Assembly (NCBI RefSeq): GCF_963169125.1
Contig: NC_084798.1
Coordinates: 104,301,970-104,365,969, forward strand
From: Humulus lupulus
Lineage: Eukaryota > Streptophyta > Magnoliopsida > Rosales > Cannabaceae
Length of the DNA: 64,000 nt
Reading direction: 5' to 3'
A program made the translations under genes and the position numbers. Positions 32,390 through 44,719 of the stretch are shown one piece after another. The notes under the pieces were generated by a model. It did no database searches and was not told the origin of the DNA. It worked only from the letters and a program-made list of their open reading frames with translations. How positions within the stretch are numbered: position 1 is the stretch's first letter; each line of letters begins with the position of its first letter.

Positions 32390-35320
32390 ATCAAGCGCTT
32401 CTTGGGAGGCAACCAAAGTTTCTAAACTTTATTTCTAATTTTATTCTAGCAATTTAGTTAAGTTCATTATATTTCCTTTAGTTATTTTTTTTTAATTTCT
32501 TTTTAGGAAAAAAAGGTTTCCCCTTGTTTTCTTGATCTTCTTTTACTTGGTCTTTGGTGTTGCATTTAATGGTACAGGTGTTAGGTTAAAAAAGATAGTG
32601 ATTTGGAGTGAACAATTCAAGTTTTGGAGGTGTGGTAGGTGAACAAAAAGGTGGGGAGCTAAGGAAAGGAAATCTGAAATTTTTGGTTGCAATGCTGCAA
32701 CAATCTGGGCTAAGTGCACAACATGTTCAAGGAATTTTAGTCATTTTGGGTAGAGAGATCTGCGATGTGTCAATCTAAACTAAAAAAAACAAAGCCCAGC
32801 CCGACACCTCACTTTCTCTTCTTCCCCTCTCTCCCTTTGCCCTAGCCGCCTCCTTGCCCCCACCACCACCGATCTAACCACCATCATTTTCATCACCTCC
32901 GGCCGACCACCTCCATGCCCCACCATCTTAGCCATTTCTCCCAACCAACCCAAGCTCCTGTGACCTCACCTTGCCTGTACTTCAACCCAACCACGCCAGT
33001 TGCATGCATCTCCAAACCCCACCGCACGAGAACAATGACCTCAAGCACCACTTCCCTTGCCCCATCCGCGAACCAACTAGGCCACACCACCATAACCCCA
33101 AAATCCCTGAGCTTCTTTGTCGAGCCTCACATCACACAACCCAGAACCTGCACTTGTCCCCTGGCAAACACGAACCCAACACCCCAAATTAGCTTTCTCC
33201 TAGGCTGAACCCAACTGCACTCCCGTGCCCAAGCCCACGACCCCTTCCTCACCATCATCTCTAACCTCATCATCATCATCTCATTAGCCATGAACCCAAA
33301 TCTTCAGAAACCAAATTTCACCACCCCAAGCCAAATTTTATCTACCCAGCCATTAGTGCTAGTCTTTAGAGCATCCTATACATCTTAAGCATGAAATTTT
33401 AAATTTATTTTGTTGTTGCCATGAGATTCTGCAGGTTTTTGTTGTTTTTCTCGTTGCAGGTTACTACATTATGATTGAGGATGTTTACTTTGAAAAAAGT
33501 TCATTCAAGGGTGAACAATTCAAAGGATCATTAAACATGGAGTTTTTCTTTGCTTTTATCTAATGATTTCCATGTCAAATTGTATTGAGAATAGTTTGGA
33601 TATCATGTGACTCTGCTTTGCCTGCTGAATTTGTTGTGCTTGACTGTTTGGGTGGACTTATTTGTTGAGAGAAATGAGGAGTTTTTCAAATTTAATGTTT
33701 AGGGTTTTGGTGTGTTTTGTTTTTGAAAATGGAGTAGGAGTAATTAAACCATTGCCCCTCTTGAATTTAGCGCTGTGGTTGTTCAATCATTTTGGTTGTT
33801 TTGGTTAATTTGAGAAATTTAGTTTTGTGTTTGTGCATTGTGAGATTGTGTTGAGGTGTTGGTCATGTAGTTTGTAATTAACTTTCTTTTGTTGTTTTTG
33901 TTGTCCTTGAGATGATTTTTCTTGCTTTAGTTGGTGCTTACTTGGGGCTCGATGATGACCAATCTAAAAAATGCATTCATGTCACATATCCATCACCTCT
34001 CATCTTGATGTGTGATTAGCTAACAGTACTCAAGTGTTAATGGCATTTGAAGAATCTTGATGATAATGTTGATCGTTATTTTGTGTGCATAGCTTGACCA
34101 TATATTCTTGAACGCTTAAAGTTAGCTAGATTTTTGGGAGAACTTAAGTTTCTAGAATTGCATAGTTATTCCCTTGAGGCAATATCCTAGAAAACACTAA
34201 AATGTGGACATGAATTAGGCCATCTTTGGACCGTTTGAGCCTTTCAAGCCAACCATTATATACATTTTATCCCTAGTCACCTCATTGAGCTTAATTGAAT
34301 CCCTTTCTTTCTTTACCACATTCTAGCCTCGCTAAATACACATCCATTCACCATACCCTTTGAGCACCTTTGTTTTTCTTAGATATATATTGAGTGTTGC
34401 ATCATGAGGGAGGGTGAGAGGAGTGTGCCTTTGTGAGTAGTATTTTGGTGAATGCTACATTTTTTGCCTTTCTTGTTTTCCACATTGGGGACAATGTTGA
34501 ACTTTATGTTTGGGGGAGAGTGTGCCTTGTCTTATGTCTCTTGCCATTTTTTTATTTGCATTTATATAGTAAAAAAAAACTAGTCTATATGCAAAGAAAA
34601 GAGTGCACTCCCGTGAAAAAAAATTGTACAAATAAAGTTTGCAATTAAGTTTGGGGGTGTAGCATCTTTTTTTTTTTTAAAAAAAAAGGTAAACTATAGT
34701 TTTGGTATTGTGTTTCTTTCTTTCCTTGTTTTTAATAATGAATAATGGCAAGAGTGATATTAAAATTGTATGGGGCATTCTTAGGGGAATGATTGTGAAC
34801 TCTTACTTGGTCTTAGGAAAATTAAGGTGCTTTGAGCCAAAAATGACTTATTTTAACCACCCTCTCCTAAGCATTACATTACAAGCTAGATAAAGTCCTT
34901 TTGATCTTTAGTTTGGTGTTTTTCTACATTAATGGAGAGGGTATCACTAAGGAAACCTATGGAGACAATTATTAAGCTTTAGGATCAAGAGCTACTTTAC
35001 TTTAGGGAGATTTGAGAATAATTTGGGAAGAGCTATGTACACACTTTATGGAGAAACGTTTAATTCTTGGTTTAATAACATATTAACATTTCAGGAATTT
35101 GGTTGAAAGCATTTTCAAGAGGCATCATCATCACCATTCATCATCTCTTTAATAAATTTCATAGAGAATTTCACTTGTTAAGCATAATACTAAGTTAAGC
35201 ATTTCCTCTCTTTTGTGTGTCTATTGCAGCGTTAGTTGTTTTGTTTGTTTGTCTTGTTTGGAGTTAGTTTTTCTTGTTTATTTTCTTTTATTTTAGAGTC
35301 ATCACTCGGGACGAGCAATG
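32390..35320 (+). other. Element D noncoding region in place of pol
   Basis: Sequence after GCGCTTCTTGGGAGGCAACC is the part that follows pol in Athila elements, so pol appears to have been removed as a block. A C-rich stretch (32795-33260) gives Pro-rich frames on both strands that I do not regard as genes. A PPT-like AAGTTTGGGGGTGT (about 34649) lies inside, followed by a poly(T)/poly(A) tract at 34669-34688. Confidence 0.65.
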
Positions 35321-35321
35321 A

Positions 35322-35337
35322 AATAAGTTTGGGGGTA
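35322..35337 (+). promoter_or_regulatory. Element D polypurine tract
   Basis: ATAAGTTTGGGGGTA lies immediately before the 3' LTR. Confidence 0.8.
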
Positions 35338-36831
35338 TCATAATTCTAGGAATTAGAGTTATTTTAGTGCTTATTAAACTTATATTTTTATAAAGAAAAG
35401 AGTGGTTTAGGATGTTTTGTAGTGTCTTTATTTTAGTTTTGTCAAATATTAAATATAATTAGATAATATTAAATATTAGTATAATGTTTGAAAAATATAT
35501 CCTAAATTGTGAATTTTTTCCTTGGTAGGTGGTTGGTAGAATTTTGGACATTTTTAGAAGGATTTGACGTTTGAAGTGAATCATGAATTTGGGATGCTGC
35601 AGTATTGAAGCAGCATTACATTATGGCCATCAACTACTTTAAAGGCTCACGTGGGAAAGAAATTGACCAACTCAGTTTTTGGGATTTATGTGATTTGGGC
35701 TGAGCAACAACTAAAATGGTTTTGGGTTCATAAAAGCTTTTGGTCCATTGGGCTTTAAAAAAATAAAAGAAAAAAAAACACATGGAAAGAAAGAAAATAG
35801 AAATAGGCCCACATGGGAATTTTTTGGAAGAGAAGGGGAAATGACCTAACCTATCAATATTATCAATTGCCCATTTTTTTGAGATACATGTACAGTAGAA
35901 GGAGAGGGAAAGCCAACAACAACCATTGAAGAAAGTGGAGAATGAAGAAAAAGAAAAAGAAGAAGAAAGAGAAGGATTCAAGAGAGGAGGACCATTTTGG
36001 GAACATCTTTTTGGCTTGATTCTCTTACCCTTCTCCTTGATATTTTATTTTCTTTTTCCTGTATTTTCTAAACTAGAATTTATTTTGTTAAGGGTGTTTT
36101 TGAGATATTGATTATGAGCTAAACATTTCATAGCTAGAATAATTATTGAGCCCTAATGTGCGAAATTGTACTTTGTTGATGATGTTTAATGCAATTTGAG
36201 GTTTACACATTCAAGTGATTTTAATGTTGAAATGTTTGCTATTGTTTGGTAACCATTAATGAGCAATTGAGTTAATTAATAAGTCTGAAAAATGTTTTAA
36301 TTAATGGACATACAATTAGAATGGTGCAAGATTATGTTATTTGAATTTAGTTTGTGTTTATATAGACATATATTTATGCCTTGCATAATCATTGTGGAAT
36401 TGGTGCCTGATAAATATTCTTGAAGTTAGATTGACATAGACATATGTTAGTTTAATTAGAGAATTGATACCATAGTGACTTCGACGAAAACCTATGAACT
36501 AAATTGGAATTCTAGATTAATTATTCCCAGTTTGCCTTAGCATTACTGCAACATTAGCATCAGATTTATACTTTAGGAGGAATTAATTATTCTAACTCAT
36601 CATCACTGTCTTGCTATCTCGTTCTTTTGTTTATTTTATGAACTTTCTTGGGTAGTTTTAGGCTTAATCAAATCTTTATCACTTGATTTTGTCCAAGTTG
36701 TTTAGTATTGATTTTTTGCATGATTAATTACTATTCCAATCCCCTTGGAGACGATACTCAATTATCACTTTATTACTTGTTTGCCAACTGCATACACTTG
36801 CACAATTTTATTTTCTTAAATTTATGCAACA
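35338..36831 (+). repeat. Element D 3' LTR
   Basis: It begins TCATAATTCTAGGAATT and ends TTATGCAACA next to the TACTC duplication. It matches the 5' LTR with many scattered substitutions and small indels, so D is not a very recent insertion. Confidence 0.93.
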
Positions 36832-36836
36832 TACTC

Positions 36837-37929
36837 CCTTGAACCGTTCACCCAGGGGTGGCTGGTAAATCGGGACACTCCCTTGTGGAATAAACGGTCC
36901 TTCGAGTTGGTTACCCGTCTGATCCTAATTATTTTGTTGGAGAACTTGACTTGTTGCCTACTCATGATCATATCCATCAACCTAGTGGGGTCTGTACGCA
37001 CTACTTACCTCTAGCTCCTCCCTTTTGGATCTTGGTCGGTACTCTTGGTGTTGTCTGTACCGACCAGGCAATTGTTGGTTTTTTGGGTTGACTACTCCTA
37101 TTCGGTGCTAGTGCTTGGGGGTTTCCATCCTGTCTTGCAGCACCAGGATTTTTGTCATGGCCACTGCCCTTAGATCTCAGCCAAAAGTTTCCTGCTTAGT
37201 CCAGTCCCATGCAGCGCCTTGGAAGGACCTGTTCATCAGCATTAAGGGATGCATATTGTTATTGGCTTCGGCGCCCCGTTCTGAGGTTTAACCTCTGGTC
37301 CTTTCATGACTCCCTCACCGAAACCTAATATGGGAGGACGTTATTGATTGTGACCAGCAGTTCCAGTTGCAGTCCCTATACCTTGAGTCCACTGTTGTTG
37401 CATGTAATTTGGGATGGATTCAGTAGCCTCCTTAGTTTAGCGTTCAATGTAATTCTGACGGGCCTTCACCTCCCAGGCATGTCAATCCATCCATTCTTGG
37501 AAATCTCTTCTTTGTTTTTTGAAAGCCTCATTAATGGCCTCCACAGGGGTAGACCGTCTCTGGTTCATAGTGGCAAGCTGATCATGCATCTGTCCCATGA
37601 CCTCCTTTATCTGCTTAATTTCGGAGTCAAGTCCTTCAATATCCACATGGGGTTCATTACGTCCAGGACCTCTAGCTCTCAGTCTTGGTTGGTGAGTACC
37701 CCTTGCAACACCTCCACCTGAAGCTCCTTCATTAATAACTTCTGTAAAGGTAGTAGTCCCATGCCCGGTTGGAGTGGGCACTGCAGCCTGCCCGTCAGTG
37801 CAAGGCGAGTTTCAGGGTGTCAAATAAGCTCACCCCCCCATTCAGATTGCTCATTGAGAGAACTCAGTGCGATGATTCAGCTTCGTGCTTCAAAGGTTCT
37901 TGACCTGATCTTCTTGTTGAAACCACCAT
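36837..37929 (-). pseudogene. Element C gag, N-terminal part
   Basis: The gag start ATG is at about 37929 (MVVSTRRSGQ), soon followed by stops. The 99-codon open piece 37482-37781 contains a coiled-coil-like stretch (EGLDSEIKQIKEVMGQMHDQ) and EAINEAFKKQRRDFQEWMD. The left part (36837-37480) continues gag without an open frame up to the insertion site of D. Confidence 0.7.
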
Positions 37930-37963
37930 CTTTGTAGTAACGAAATACAAATGTGATTGTTCT

Positions 37964-37986
37964 TGCTCTCAACGAAAACACCAAAA
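37964..37986 (-). other. Element C primer-binding region
   Basis: Directly inside the 5' LTR the minus strand reads TTTTGGTGTTTTCGTTGAGA. The plus-strand fragment at 12104 has a near copy, so this is the conserved PBS region of this Tat group. The primer tRNA is not recognised. Confidence 0.6.
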
Positions 37987-38662
37987 TGTTGACTAGTATG
38001 TTAGCCAACTAAAGCGGAGTCAAAATAATTAATTCTAGAGCTTTTAGTAGAACAATCAATAAACAATAAATGATCCAAGAACATAATAATAATGAACAGT
38101 GAATAATAAAGAACACCAAACCAAATGTTATAGAGGTTCGGCCCCATGAACTGGTAATGACCTACTTCCTCTTAGATTTGTATTAATCTTAAAGGTTCAC
38201 ATAAGATCACATTGGATTACAAGTGGATTTCTATGTGTAAAAGACAATACAATAAGGCAAAATTGTTGTATAGGCGGTCTGGTATCTTTCTAAATACTGG
38301 TCGGCATGCAAGTTTGTGAACACCCTCCACCACGGTGGAGGGTTTGTATTTATAATGTTCTGTTTGCCGAGGGACTGCACATGGCGTAACTGATTATGGA
38401 AAAATCCCATTATTCCCATAGGTAGAAACAGTCTTATTTATTAGGAGGCTTGACCGAGTATTCAAGGATGTTAGGCACCCTCTGCAGGTTGTTAGGCAAT
38501 TCTTGTAGACTTCTAACACAGAGTGTAACTTCTTCTCGTCAACCAGGTTTGGTTGTCCATCATATCGAGCAACTGAGCCTCTGGTGATATTATAACGAGC
38601 AGTACCTTGTCGTATACCCTGCAGGTATAAACCAACTAATCTGCCTAGGGGTCTGATGATAT
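37987..38662 (-). repeat. Element C 5' LTR, distal end lost
   Basis: It starts TGTTGACTAG and matches the LTR at 17987. It carries a TATA box (minus strand TATAAATA at 38347-38354) that the other LTR lacks. Similarity to the partner LTR stops soon after CCCTGCAGGTAT, and by 38663 the sequence is copia gag. No terminal CA with target duplication is visible, so the end is a rearrangement junction. Confidence 0.8.
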
Positions 38663-39300
38663 TGGACTCTTCCATGCACTTGTCTCTAGAACGAGACTCA
38701 TCTTCAATCCTTTGGTGCTTCAAGATGTCTTTGAAAGATATCTCTTCATTCTTATGGAGGATCTTCTTTCTATAGCTTCTCCAAGCTAGAGGTAATTTAG
38801 CTATAATTCATCTCACAGTGAAGGGTTCTAACAATGTTATCTTATGAGCCGACAACTTATTAACATTAACTTGAAGTTCATGTACTCGGGGGAGTAAGAG
38901 TTAAACATCAAAAAATTGAAATTCAATGTATTGAGTGATAAGGAATTTTTTGGTACCTTCTTCTTCGGTTTTCTATTTTTTCTTAAGAGCTTCCCATATC
39001 TCCTTTGGCGATGTATTGTTTGTGTGGAGATAATAGAGACGATCCGACAAAGCATTTAGTATGTGGACTCTACAAATGAGTTTATCCTCATCCATTTTCT
39101 TCCTTTCTTTGATCACATCTTGAGAATCATCATCCTTTGGGGGCTCTAAAATCTTCAAATCTTTGTCAAGGATGTAGTGCACTTTCAAAGTAGTGAGGAG
39201 GAACTTGATCTTGTCTTGCCATCTTTAAAAATTTGAGCCATCTTACAAAATTTAAGCCATCAAACCTATCTAGTATTACTAGATCTTGTGACATGAAATT
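38663..39300 (-). pseudogene. Ty1/copia gag fragment
   Basis: Minus-strand UBN2-type copia gag. RFDGLNFVRW lies near 39260, then FESALHP and KVHYILDKDLKILEPPKDDD. LICRVHILNALSDRLYYL follows, and MKHQRIEDESRSRDKCMEES near 38723 is the conserved gag segment before the zinc knuckle. At least three frameshifts. The fragment is cut on the left by the LTR of element C. Confidence 0.83.
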
Positions 39301-39374
39301 GAGATCTGATATTGAGGAGATTTCTTCAATGATTTTGGTTAGTAGAGAACCATAGAGATAGAAAAACTTTGATA

Positions 39375-40824
39375 CAAAACAAATATTAAGAGATAGATAT
39401 TTTTTATTCTTGGAGATTAGGCTTAATCAACCTTGGTTTTGTATTACAACTCAAAGCAAAAACAACAAGTAATTTAACTCTATAGGTAGATAATAAAAGA
39501 TTACACAAACACAAAAGAATCAAAGTGTAGAGTGGACCTTTCTTGAAGAACAACCTTCTAACACAAAATCACAAAGCTATGATTTTATGTGAAATAGAAA
39601 AGTGACAAGGCTTGACACAAATGTAGATTTGTTATCCAAAAATCTCTATTCCTAGCATTCTCCTTGGAATTGTTTTAAGCTACTAATATGGAATGAGTTT
39701 GGGATTCACAAGCCTTGATCCTTAATACAATTAAAGCTTTCTTGATGAAGATCTTGGGGAAAACTAGTAATCTTGAAAGGTAGAGAAAGAGAGAGAGAGA
39801 GTTCTTTTGAGAGAGAGAGAGAGAGGTTAATGATCAAGTCGCATATTATCTCAAATGAACCCTTTAAATAGTATAGGAACCTCATTAGTCTCAATGAAAG
39901 AGATTAAAAAATGTTAATTTGAATTTTGGAGCCAAAACACGTCACTGTACGACACGTACGGACGACCTAGGTGACATGTCGCCAGGTCTATGAAATTTTG
40001 GTCGTGCGACGCATCTCCTCTGTATTGACGCTCCAAAATTTGTCTCAAAACATCACCAAATGCTCCCAAACTCTTCGGGTACTAAAATATACTCCAAATA
40101 AACACTTTGGACCCAAAAAGTTGATTTATAAAAGCCTATACTGAAAGTCAACTCTTACATGTTGAGTTTTGTGAAATTGGTATGGTTTTTGCACCTCCAC
40201 ATTCCTAACCAATTTCACCAATCACAAAAATAAGTTCATACTTGGAGCAATTACTTGCTCACAAAGAACAATACATTGCCAACCACATAGGGGTAGTTTT
40301 GCTATTTTGATTTTTCAATTTTGTTTCCAAAATTACCTAAAATCAAATCCTTATTTATTCATTTTAAATAATATTTAATTAAATACTTGTTCAAAATAAC
40401 TATTTATATTTTAAACCTTAATTTAATTTAATTTATTAATATTAATACTAACTTATTAAAATAAATAAAATTGCTCAATTGTCTATAAAAGCTTTCTTTT
40501 GTGAATTTGCAATTAAATCCTCAAACTTTCTCTTATTTCTAATTCCCACCTAATATCAATAAATAATTCACCATTATTGATTTATGTTGACCAAGTCAAC
40601 TCGATATTACAAATTGATAATTAAATCTATTAGTTGAAACTATTAGATCTAATTTTACTAGAGACCACATGGGGACCATGAATCCATGAACCGAAGCTAC
40701 AATAAGTTTTCGTGAGTCTATTTATGATAATAAATTATCTCACAACTTATTAATTTGTCATGACTCCACTATAGACTCGGAATTGAACTCTTGATTTCAC
40801 AGAATGTATTCTCTAAACCAAAAA
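39375..40824 (-). repeat. Copia LTR, part 1 (boundaries approximate)
   Basis: It lies upstream of the copia gag on the minus strand. It contains a TATA-like element (minus TATTTAAAGG near 39863), a GA/CT-rich leader (39780-39830) and AT-rich U3-like sequence. A degenerate PBS-like TTGTATCAAAG occurs near 39370. It is interrupted at 40824 by a solo LTR and continues at 43193. Confidence 0.5.
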
Positions 40825-43187
40825 TGTAGCGTTCCAAATTTGCTAATAAGGCTTAGGGCCTTGATTAGCATGCCGGGAGGGAAATAATTGAATTAACTAT
40901 GTTAATTTGTGAAATTTATAATTATGTGATTAGAAATGCATGTTTAGGTGAATTAAATATGCATGTGAGCACCAATTGGCTATTAGGGGCATATTTGTAA
41001 ATTTAGCTCGTTGAGGGCATAAATGCAATATTTGTGTACATTGTGATTGATACCACGAGTGAGTGGGGAAATATTTGTGATGCACAATTTGAGACGGTCC
41101 TAGGGAGCAGTTTAGCTAGAAAGTCACAACGGGGTCGAATACCCAGCTCGAGAGGAGCCTAGGGGTATTTTGGGAACGTAATATTTGTTAGGGATTTGTT
41201 TAGTAACGGGTAGTAGTTAAGTAATGATTTGGACATGTTGAGATTAAATGGGGATTTATAGGAACACTCGAGGAATTAGTGGGACACGGCTAATTACGAA
41301 ATTGCCCTTGGTGGCACTTGAGCATTAAGGATAGGCTTAGGGGTATTTTAGACCTTTTGGCTAAACAAACAGAAGGAACTTTCTCTCTCTCTCACGTGTA
41401 ACTCTCTCTCTCTCTCTCCCTCTCTCATGGGTGTTTGTGAACTTTTGAGTAATCTTGAAGATCTGGGTTGAAGAATCGGTGGTTTGCAAGCTTGAGGAGT
41501 TCAGGAATTAGTTTAGGCCGAAACTATCTCAAAGGTAAGAATCAGAACTGGTTTTCTGTTGAATTTCTCTGTTTTGTTGGAGTTTTGGGGGGTTGGAAAC
41601 TAGATAATTGAACTTGAATTGTAGTAGGATTTTGTTTAGTTTCTTTAAGTTTATGTGCTGCTATGAGTTTGGTATAAGTGATTTGGGGCTGAATTCTGGC
41701 TATAGCATAGGTTTGGGTTGATTTCCAGGGGATTTAGACTCTGAAAATGGAGGTATTTTATGGGTTTTGGGCTTGAGTCATGACCATGTTCATCAGGTGT
41801 CGCGGCCTGCTTGAGTTTATAGGCCAGAGGACTTAAAAAAAAATTGCCCAGGCGCTGCGACACAAGGTTCGAGTGACGCGGCCTGTGTCTCCCACCATAG
41901 AGGCATTATTGCCTCTAACTTGTGTGCACTGCGACCCTTAAGGATGGTTGGGGCATGGCTCGAATGCAAAATTTTGGCAGTTTGAGGGGTTTTAGCTCGG
42001 GAACTCGAATGTTAAGGCTCGGGAAGGATCCTACTACCCGGTTTAGTAGAATCGAAGGTCCCGGAGGCTAGGTTAATATTCCAAAGTTATTTATTGGTTT
42101 AGGACTTGATGGATGGTTATTATGCAAGCGTTATGACTGGGTTTTCAACGAAGCTCGGATTAGAGGACTTTGCTCAGGATCACATTAACTCAGATAGCTC
42201 GGGACACAGGTAATAGAACTGTTTGTACCCATAGAGCTACGTGGTGTGTTGTGCTGTATGTGTTGCTTAAAACTGTTATGCCAAACATGTGGATGTGATT
42301 GATCGGAAAGAGTCGGGAGCGGCAAGGGCCGGAAATGGCAAGAACCGACAGAGGCAAGAGCTGGGAGAGGCAAGTGTCGGGAGCAGCAAGAGCTGGGAGT
42401 GGCAAAAGTCGGGAATGGCAAGAGCCAAAAGCGGCAAGGGGCCGGGATCGACGTTAAGCATGCTGAATGCAAGTCGCCAGGGCATGACCCTCTAAGGGTG
42501 TTGTACACACCCGTTCAGTTAAGACCACGGACCAGGTGCCTGGAAGTGCACCCTAAGCAGAGGAGACCGCTGCCATGATATTGTACCGCTTAGATGTTAT
42601 GCTATCGTGCTTATGTGTTTATATATTGCTATGATGCTATGTTGTTGTACTTATGTGTTGTTGTACTGCTATGATGTGATGTTGTGCTGTTGTGCCATTA
42701 CATATTTATAGATTGTTTATTGCCTCGAATTAAGTATTTATTTGTTGAGATAAATTATAGTATGTTGTGCTTTGAAGTTCTCTTGATTGGCCTCGACTCA
42801 CGGTTGCTCTGTTGTGCAGGTAAGGGCAAGGAGAAGATCGTTCAACCATGAGTTAGAGGGCATGGAGCGGTGCATACATGTTTGGCCTACCTGGCCGCCA
42901 CGGCTAGGGTATTTTGAGGAGCTGGTTATAAATGTTGATTTTGTCGCTTAGGACGACTGTAAAGTAGCTTTTTGAGTGTAAATATGTTTCTAAATAGTAT
43001 TTTTTTTGGGATCCCAATGTAACCCTTTTCATGATTTAATGGAATGACTGACTTTTTACACCAAAGTGTTATTTAAACGAGTTTACATTTTAATTAACTA
43101 CACTTTTTGGTCTAATACCTTGATTAGCGAGCTAGTGGCACATTTTAAAATCACATGGTAATGACTCTAGGGAAGTAGGGTATTGCA
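40825..43187 (+). mobile_element. Solo LTR E (Tekay-like), plus strand, inside the copia LTR
   Basis: It starts TGTAGCGTTCC and ends GGGTATTGCA; 2363 bp, with no internal sequence. Flanked by AAAAA at 40820-40824 and 43188-43192. It carries the GAGACGGTCCTAGGGAGC U3 block, the palindrome module (41780-41945), a GC-rich tandem array (42315-42447) and GGGATCCC (43008-43015). Confidence 0.93.
42315..42447. repeat. GC-rich minisatellite, about 16-bp unit, roughly 8 copies
   Basis: Degenerate units of the form GAGYGGCAAGAGCYGG repeat head to tail. Related but shorter arrays in the opposite orientation sit at the same LTR position in B (about 13055-13130) and G (about 61305-61385). Confidence 0.85.
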
Positions 43188-43192
43188 AAAAA

Positions 43193-44030
43193 TATGTTAT
43201 CCATTGTTATAACCATTATAGTCAGTCAATCCTGTATCGATGACTTATTAATGAGCTGGGTGCAGATTACCGTTTTACCTCTCATTACTATTTTATCCTT
43301 AACTCTCACTAAGTTCCTTATAAATGAGATCAGTGAACTTAATCATAGAAATGAGATCTCAATCATTTAATCTTTTGAACAAATAAATTAACGAAATCAT
43401 CTTTTAACTTCTTATACAGAAGTTATAGATTTCATATCTATGAATGATACTCCCACTCAATTACACTACTAAATCTCCAAGATGTAAGTATGGGTTAGAC
43501 TAAAGGGTAAGCTGGTAACAAATAAGTTGAAAGATTTAAATAATATAATTAGCATAATATTATCACTCATAATTAAGATTGACTTGACCTATGGTCAACG
43601 TTGTGACATTGATTAGATTTGAAAACAACGATACTTATTTATCTATCAATAATCAATATCGGTCCTAGTTTGATATAACCAAATACATCTGATTTTATCT
43701 ACTTGTAAATTCCTGAGACAAGTCATCACACCTCGAATGTGTAAGTAAATCATATCAAAGATTACCTAAATAAGTGAAAATCCAATGCACTGATTTAATA
43801 TTAGGACTTGTTCTTTTGAACACATAATTAAAACTATAATCCACCTTGACCTAGTCACTATAATTGTAACTATTCACATGTTCAAGATTTTATGAATGTT
43901 TGTATTAATTGGATAAAAATGCAATAAAACAGGCGAACAATGCGATTGAATAAAAAAAAAATTATACTTCTTTTAATGATAATAAAAACGTATTACATGA
44001 TAAATATGGTTTTTATCAAGGGCATAAAAC
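43193..44030 (-). repeat. Copia LTR, part 2 (U3 end)
   Basis: It continues the interrupted copia LTR up to the pol end. GGGTTTTATGCCCTTGATAA on the minus strand near 44025 is the usual start of such LTRs, preceded by a degenerate PPT (CAAGTAAGAGAT). Confidence 0.5.
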
Positions 44031-44053
44031 CCATAAATCTCTTACTTGCTCTT

Positions 44054-44719
44054 TTAAAACAAATGGCACATGTTTCTAAAACCCATTCCCTCTACATGCC
44101 TCACGAAAATGATCTCTCCCAAAGTCTTGGTCAAATGATCTACTAGACTGTCTTCCGACGCTATCTTCATCACCTTGACCTCACCCCTGGCCACATAATC
44201 CGTAATGATGTGATATTTCCTCTCTATATGCTTTCCTCTTTTATGGCTTCGAGGTTCTTTCGAATTAGCTATAACCCGATTATTGTCACAAGACAATATG
44301 AGTGGTTTATCCATTCCTGGAATAACATTGAGATCCGTGTAGAACTTCTTCAACCAGAATATGTTCATAGCCGACTTAGATGAAACTATGTACTCAATCT
44401 CCATGGTAGAATCTGAAATTGTAGACTGCTTAACGCTTCTCCAAATCACAGTTCCATCCCCATGAGTAAACACCATTCCAGAAGTAGACTTCCTATCATC
44501 GACAACCGTGTGAAAATCAGAATCAGTGTAGCCTATCGGTTCCATTGAACCACCCGAATAGACTAACATATAATCCTTTGTCCTTTGTAGATACTTAAGT
44601 ATGTGCTTAACTTCTGCCCAATGTTCTCTACTAATATTTGACTGGTATCTTCTTATTATCTCCCACTGCGGATAGTAGATGTTCGACCTAGTGCATATCA
44701 TAGCATACATAAACTTCAA
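44054..44719 (-). pseudogene. Copia RNase H and C-terminus of pol
   Basis: A 221-codon open frame ends near the normal copia pol terminus. It contains MYAMICTRSNIYY, EHWAEVKHILKYLQRTKDYM, GYTDSDFHTVVDDRKSTSG (RNase H Asp), STMEIEYIVSSKSAMNIFWL (Glu, with the usual EAEY reading EIEY), and the tail HIERKYHIITDYVARGEV and SLVDHLTKTLG. It is the best preserved copia segment here. Confidence 0.93.

Larger units (their letters stand above)
29724..36831 (+). mobile_element. Element D: Athila-like gag-only (TR-GAG type) retrotransposon
   Basis: A 7108-bp plus-strand element is flanked by perfect 5-bp duplications TACTC (29719-29723 and 36832-36836). It has LTRs of 1487 and 1494 bp, a tRNA-Asp-type PBS, a gag-related frame, a long noncoding part and a PPT. 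No protease, RT or integrase is present. The PBS, gag type and post-pol sequences (GGGAGGCAACC near 32405, CATTGGGGACAATG near 34482) fit Athila. Both LTRs begin TCATAA rather than TG. Confidence 0.93.
17987..38662 (-). mobile_element. Element C: Ty3/gypsy Tat lineage with antisense accessory gene
   Basis: A large minus-strand element is bounded by related LTRs at 17987 and 37987 (both starting TGTTGA). Internal order from the right: PBS, gag, protease, RT, RNase H, second RNase H, integrase, then an accessory gene on the plus strand, then the 3' LTR. The second (archaeal-type) RNase H and an antisense gene between INT and 3' LTR are known marks of the Tat lineage. It is interrupted by element D (29724-36831) and a solo LTR (20086-22438). 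All coding domains carry stops. Confidence 0.9.

Noticed and set aside
32915..33208. Pro/Thr-rich frame in element D and its minus-strand counterpart
   Set aside because: C-rich noncoding stretch gives open frames on both strands; no domain and no homologue recognised. Left as noncoding.
17987..38662. Endogenous pararetrovirus or env-bearing retrovirus
   Set aside because: Domain order and the antisense gene fit a Tat retrotransposon; no movement protein, coat protein or env-like membrane protein was found.
39706..39894. Frame with LSLSLSKELSLSLSL
   Set aside because: Product of a GA/CT simple repeat in the copia LTR leader.
42185..42508. Cys/Leu-rich frames across the solo LTR E minisatellite
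   Set aside because: Several overlapping frames on both strands arise from the 16-bp GC-rich repeat; this is a composition artefact.
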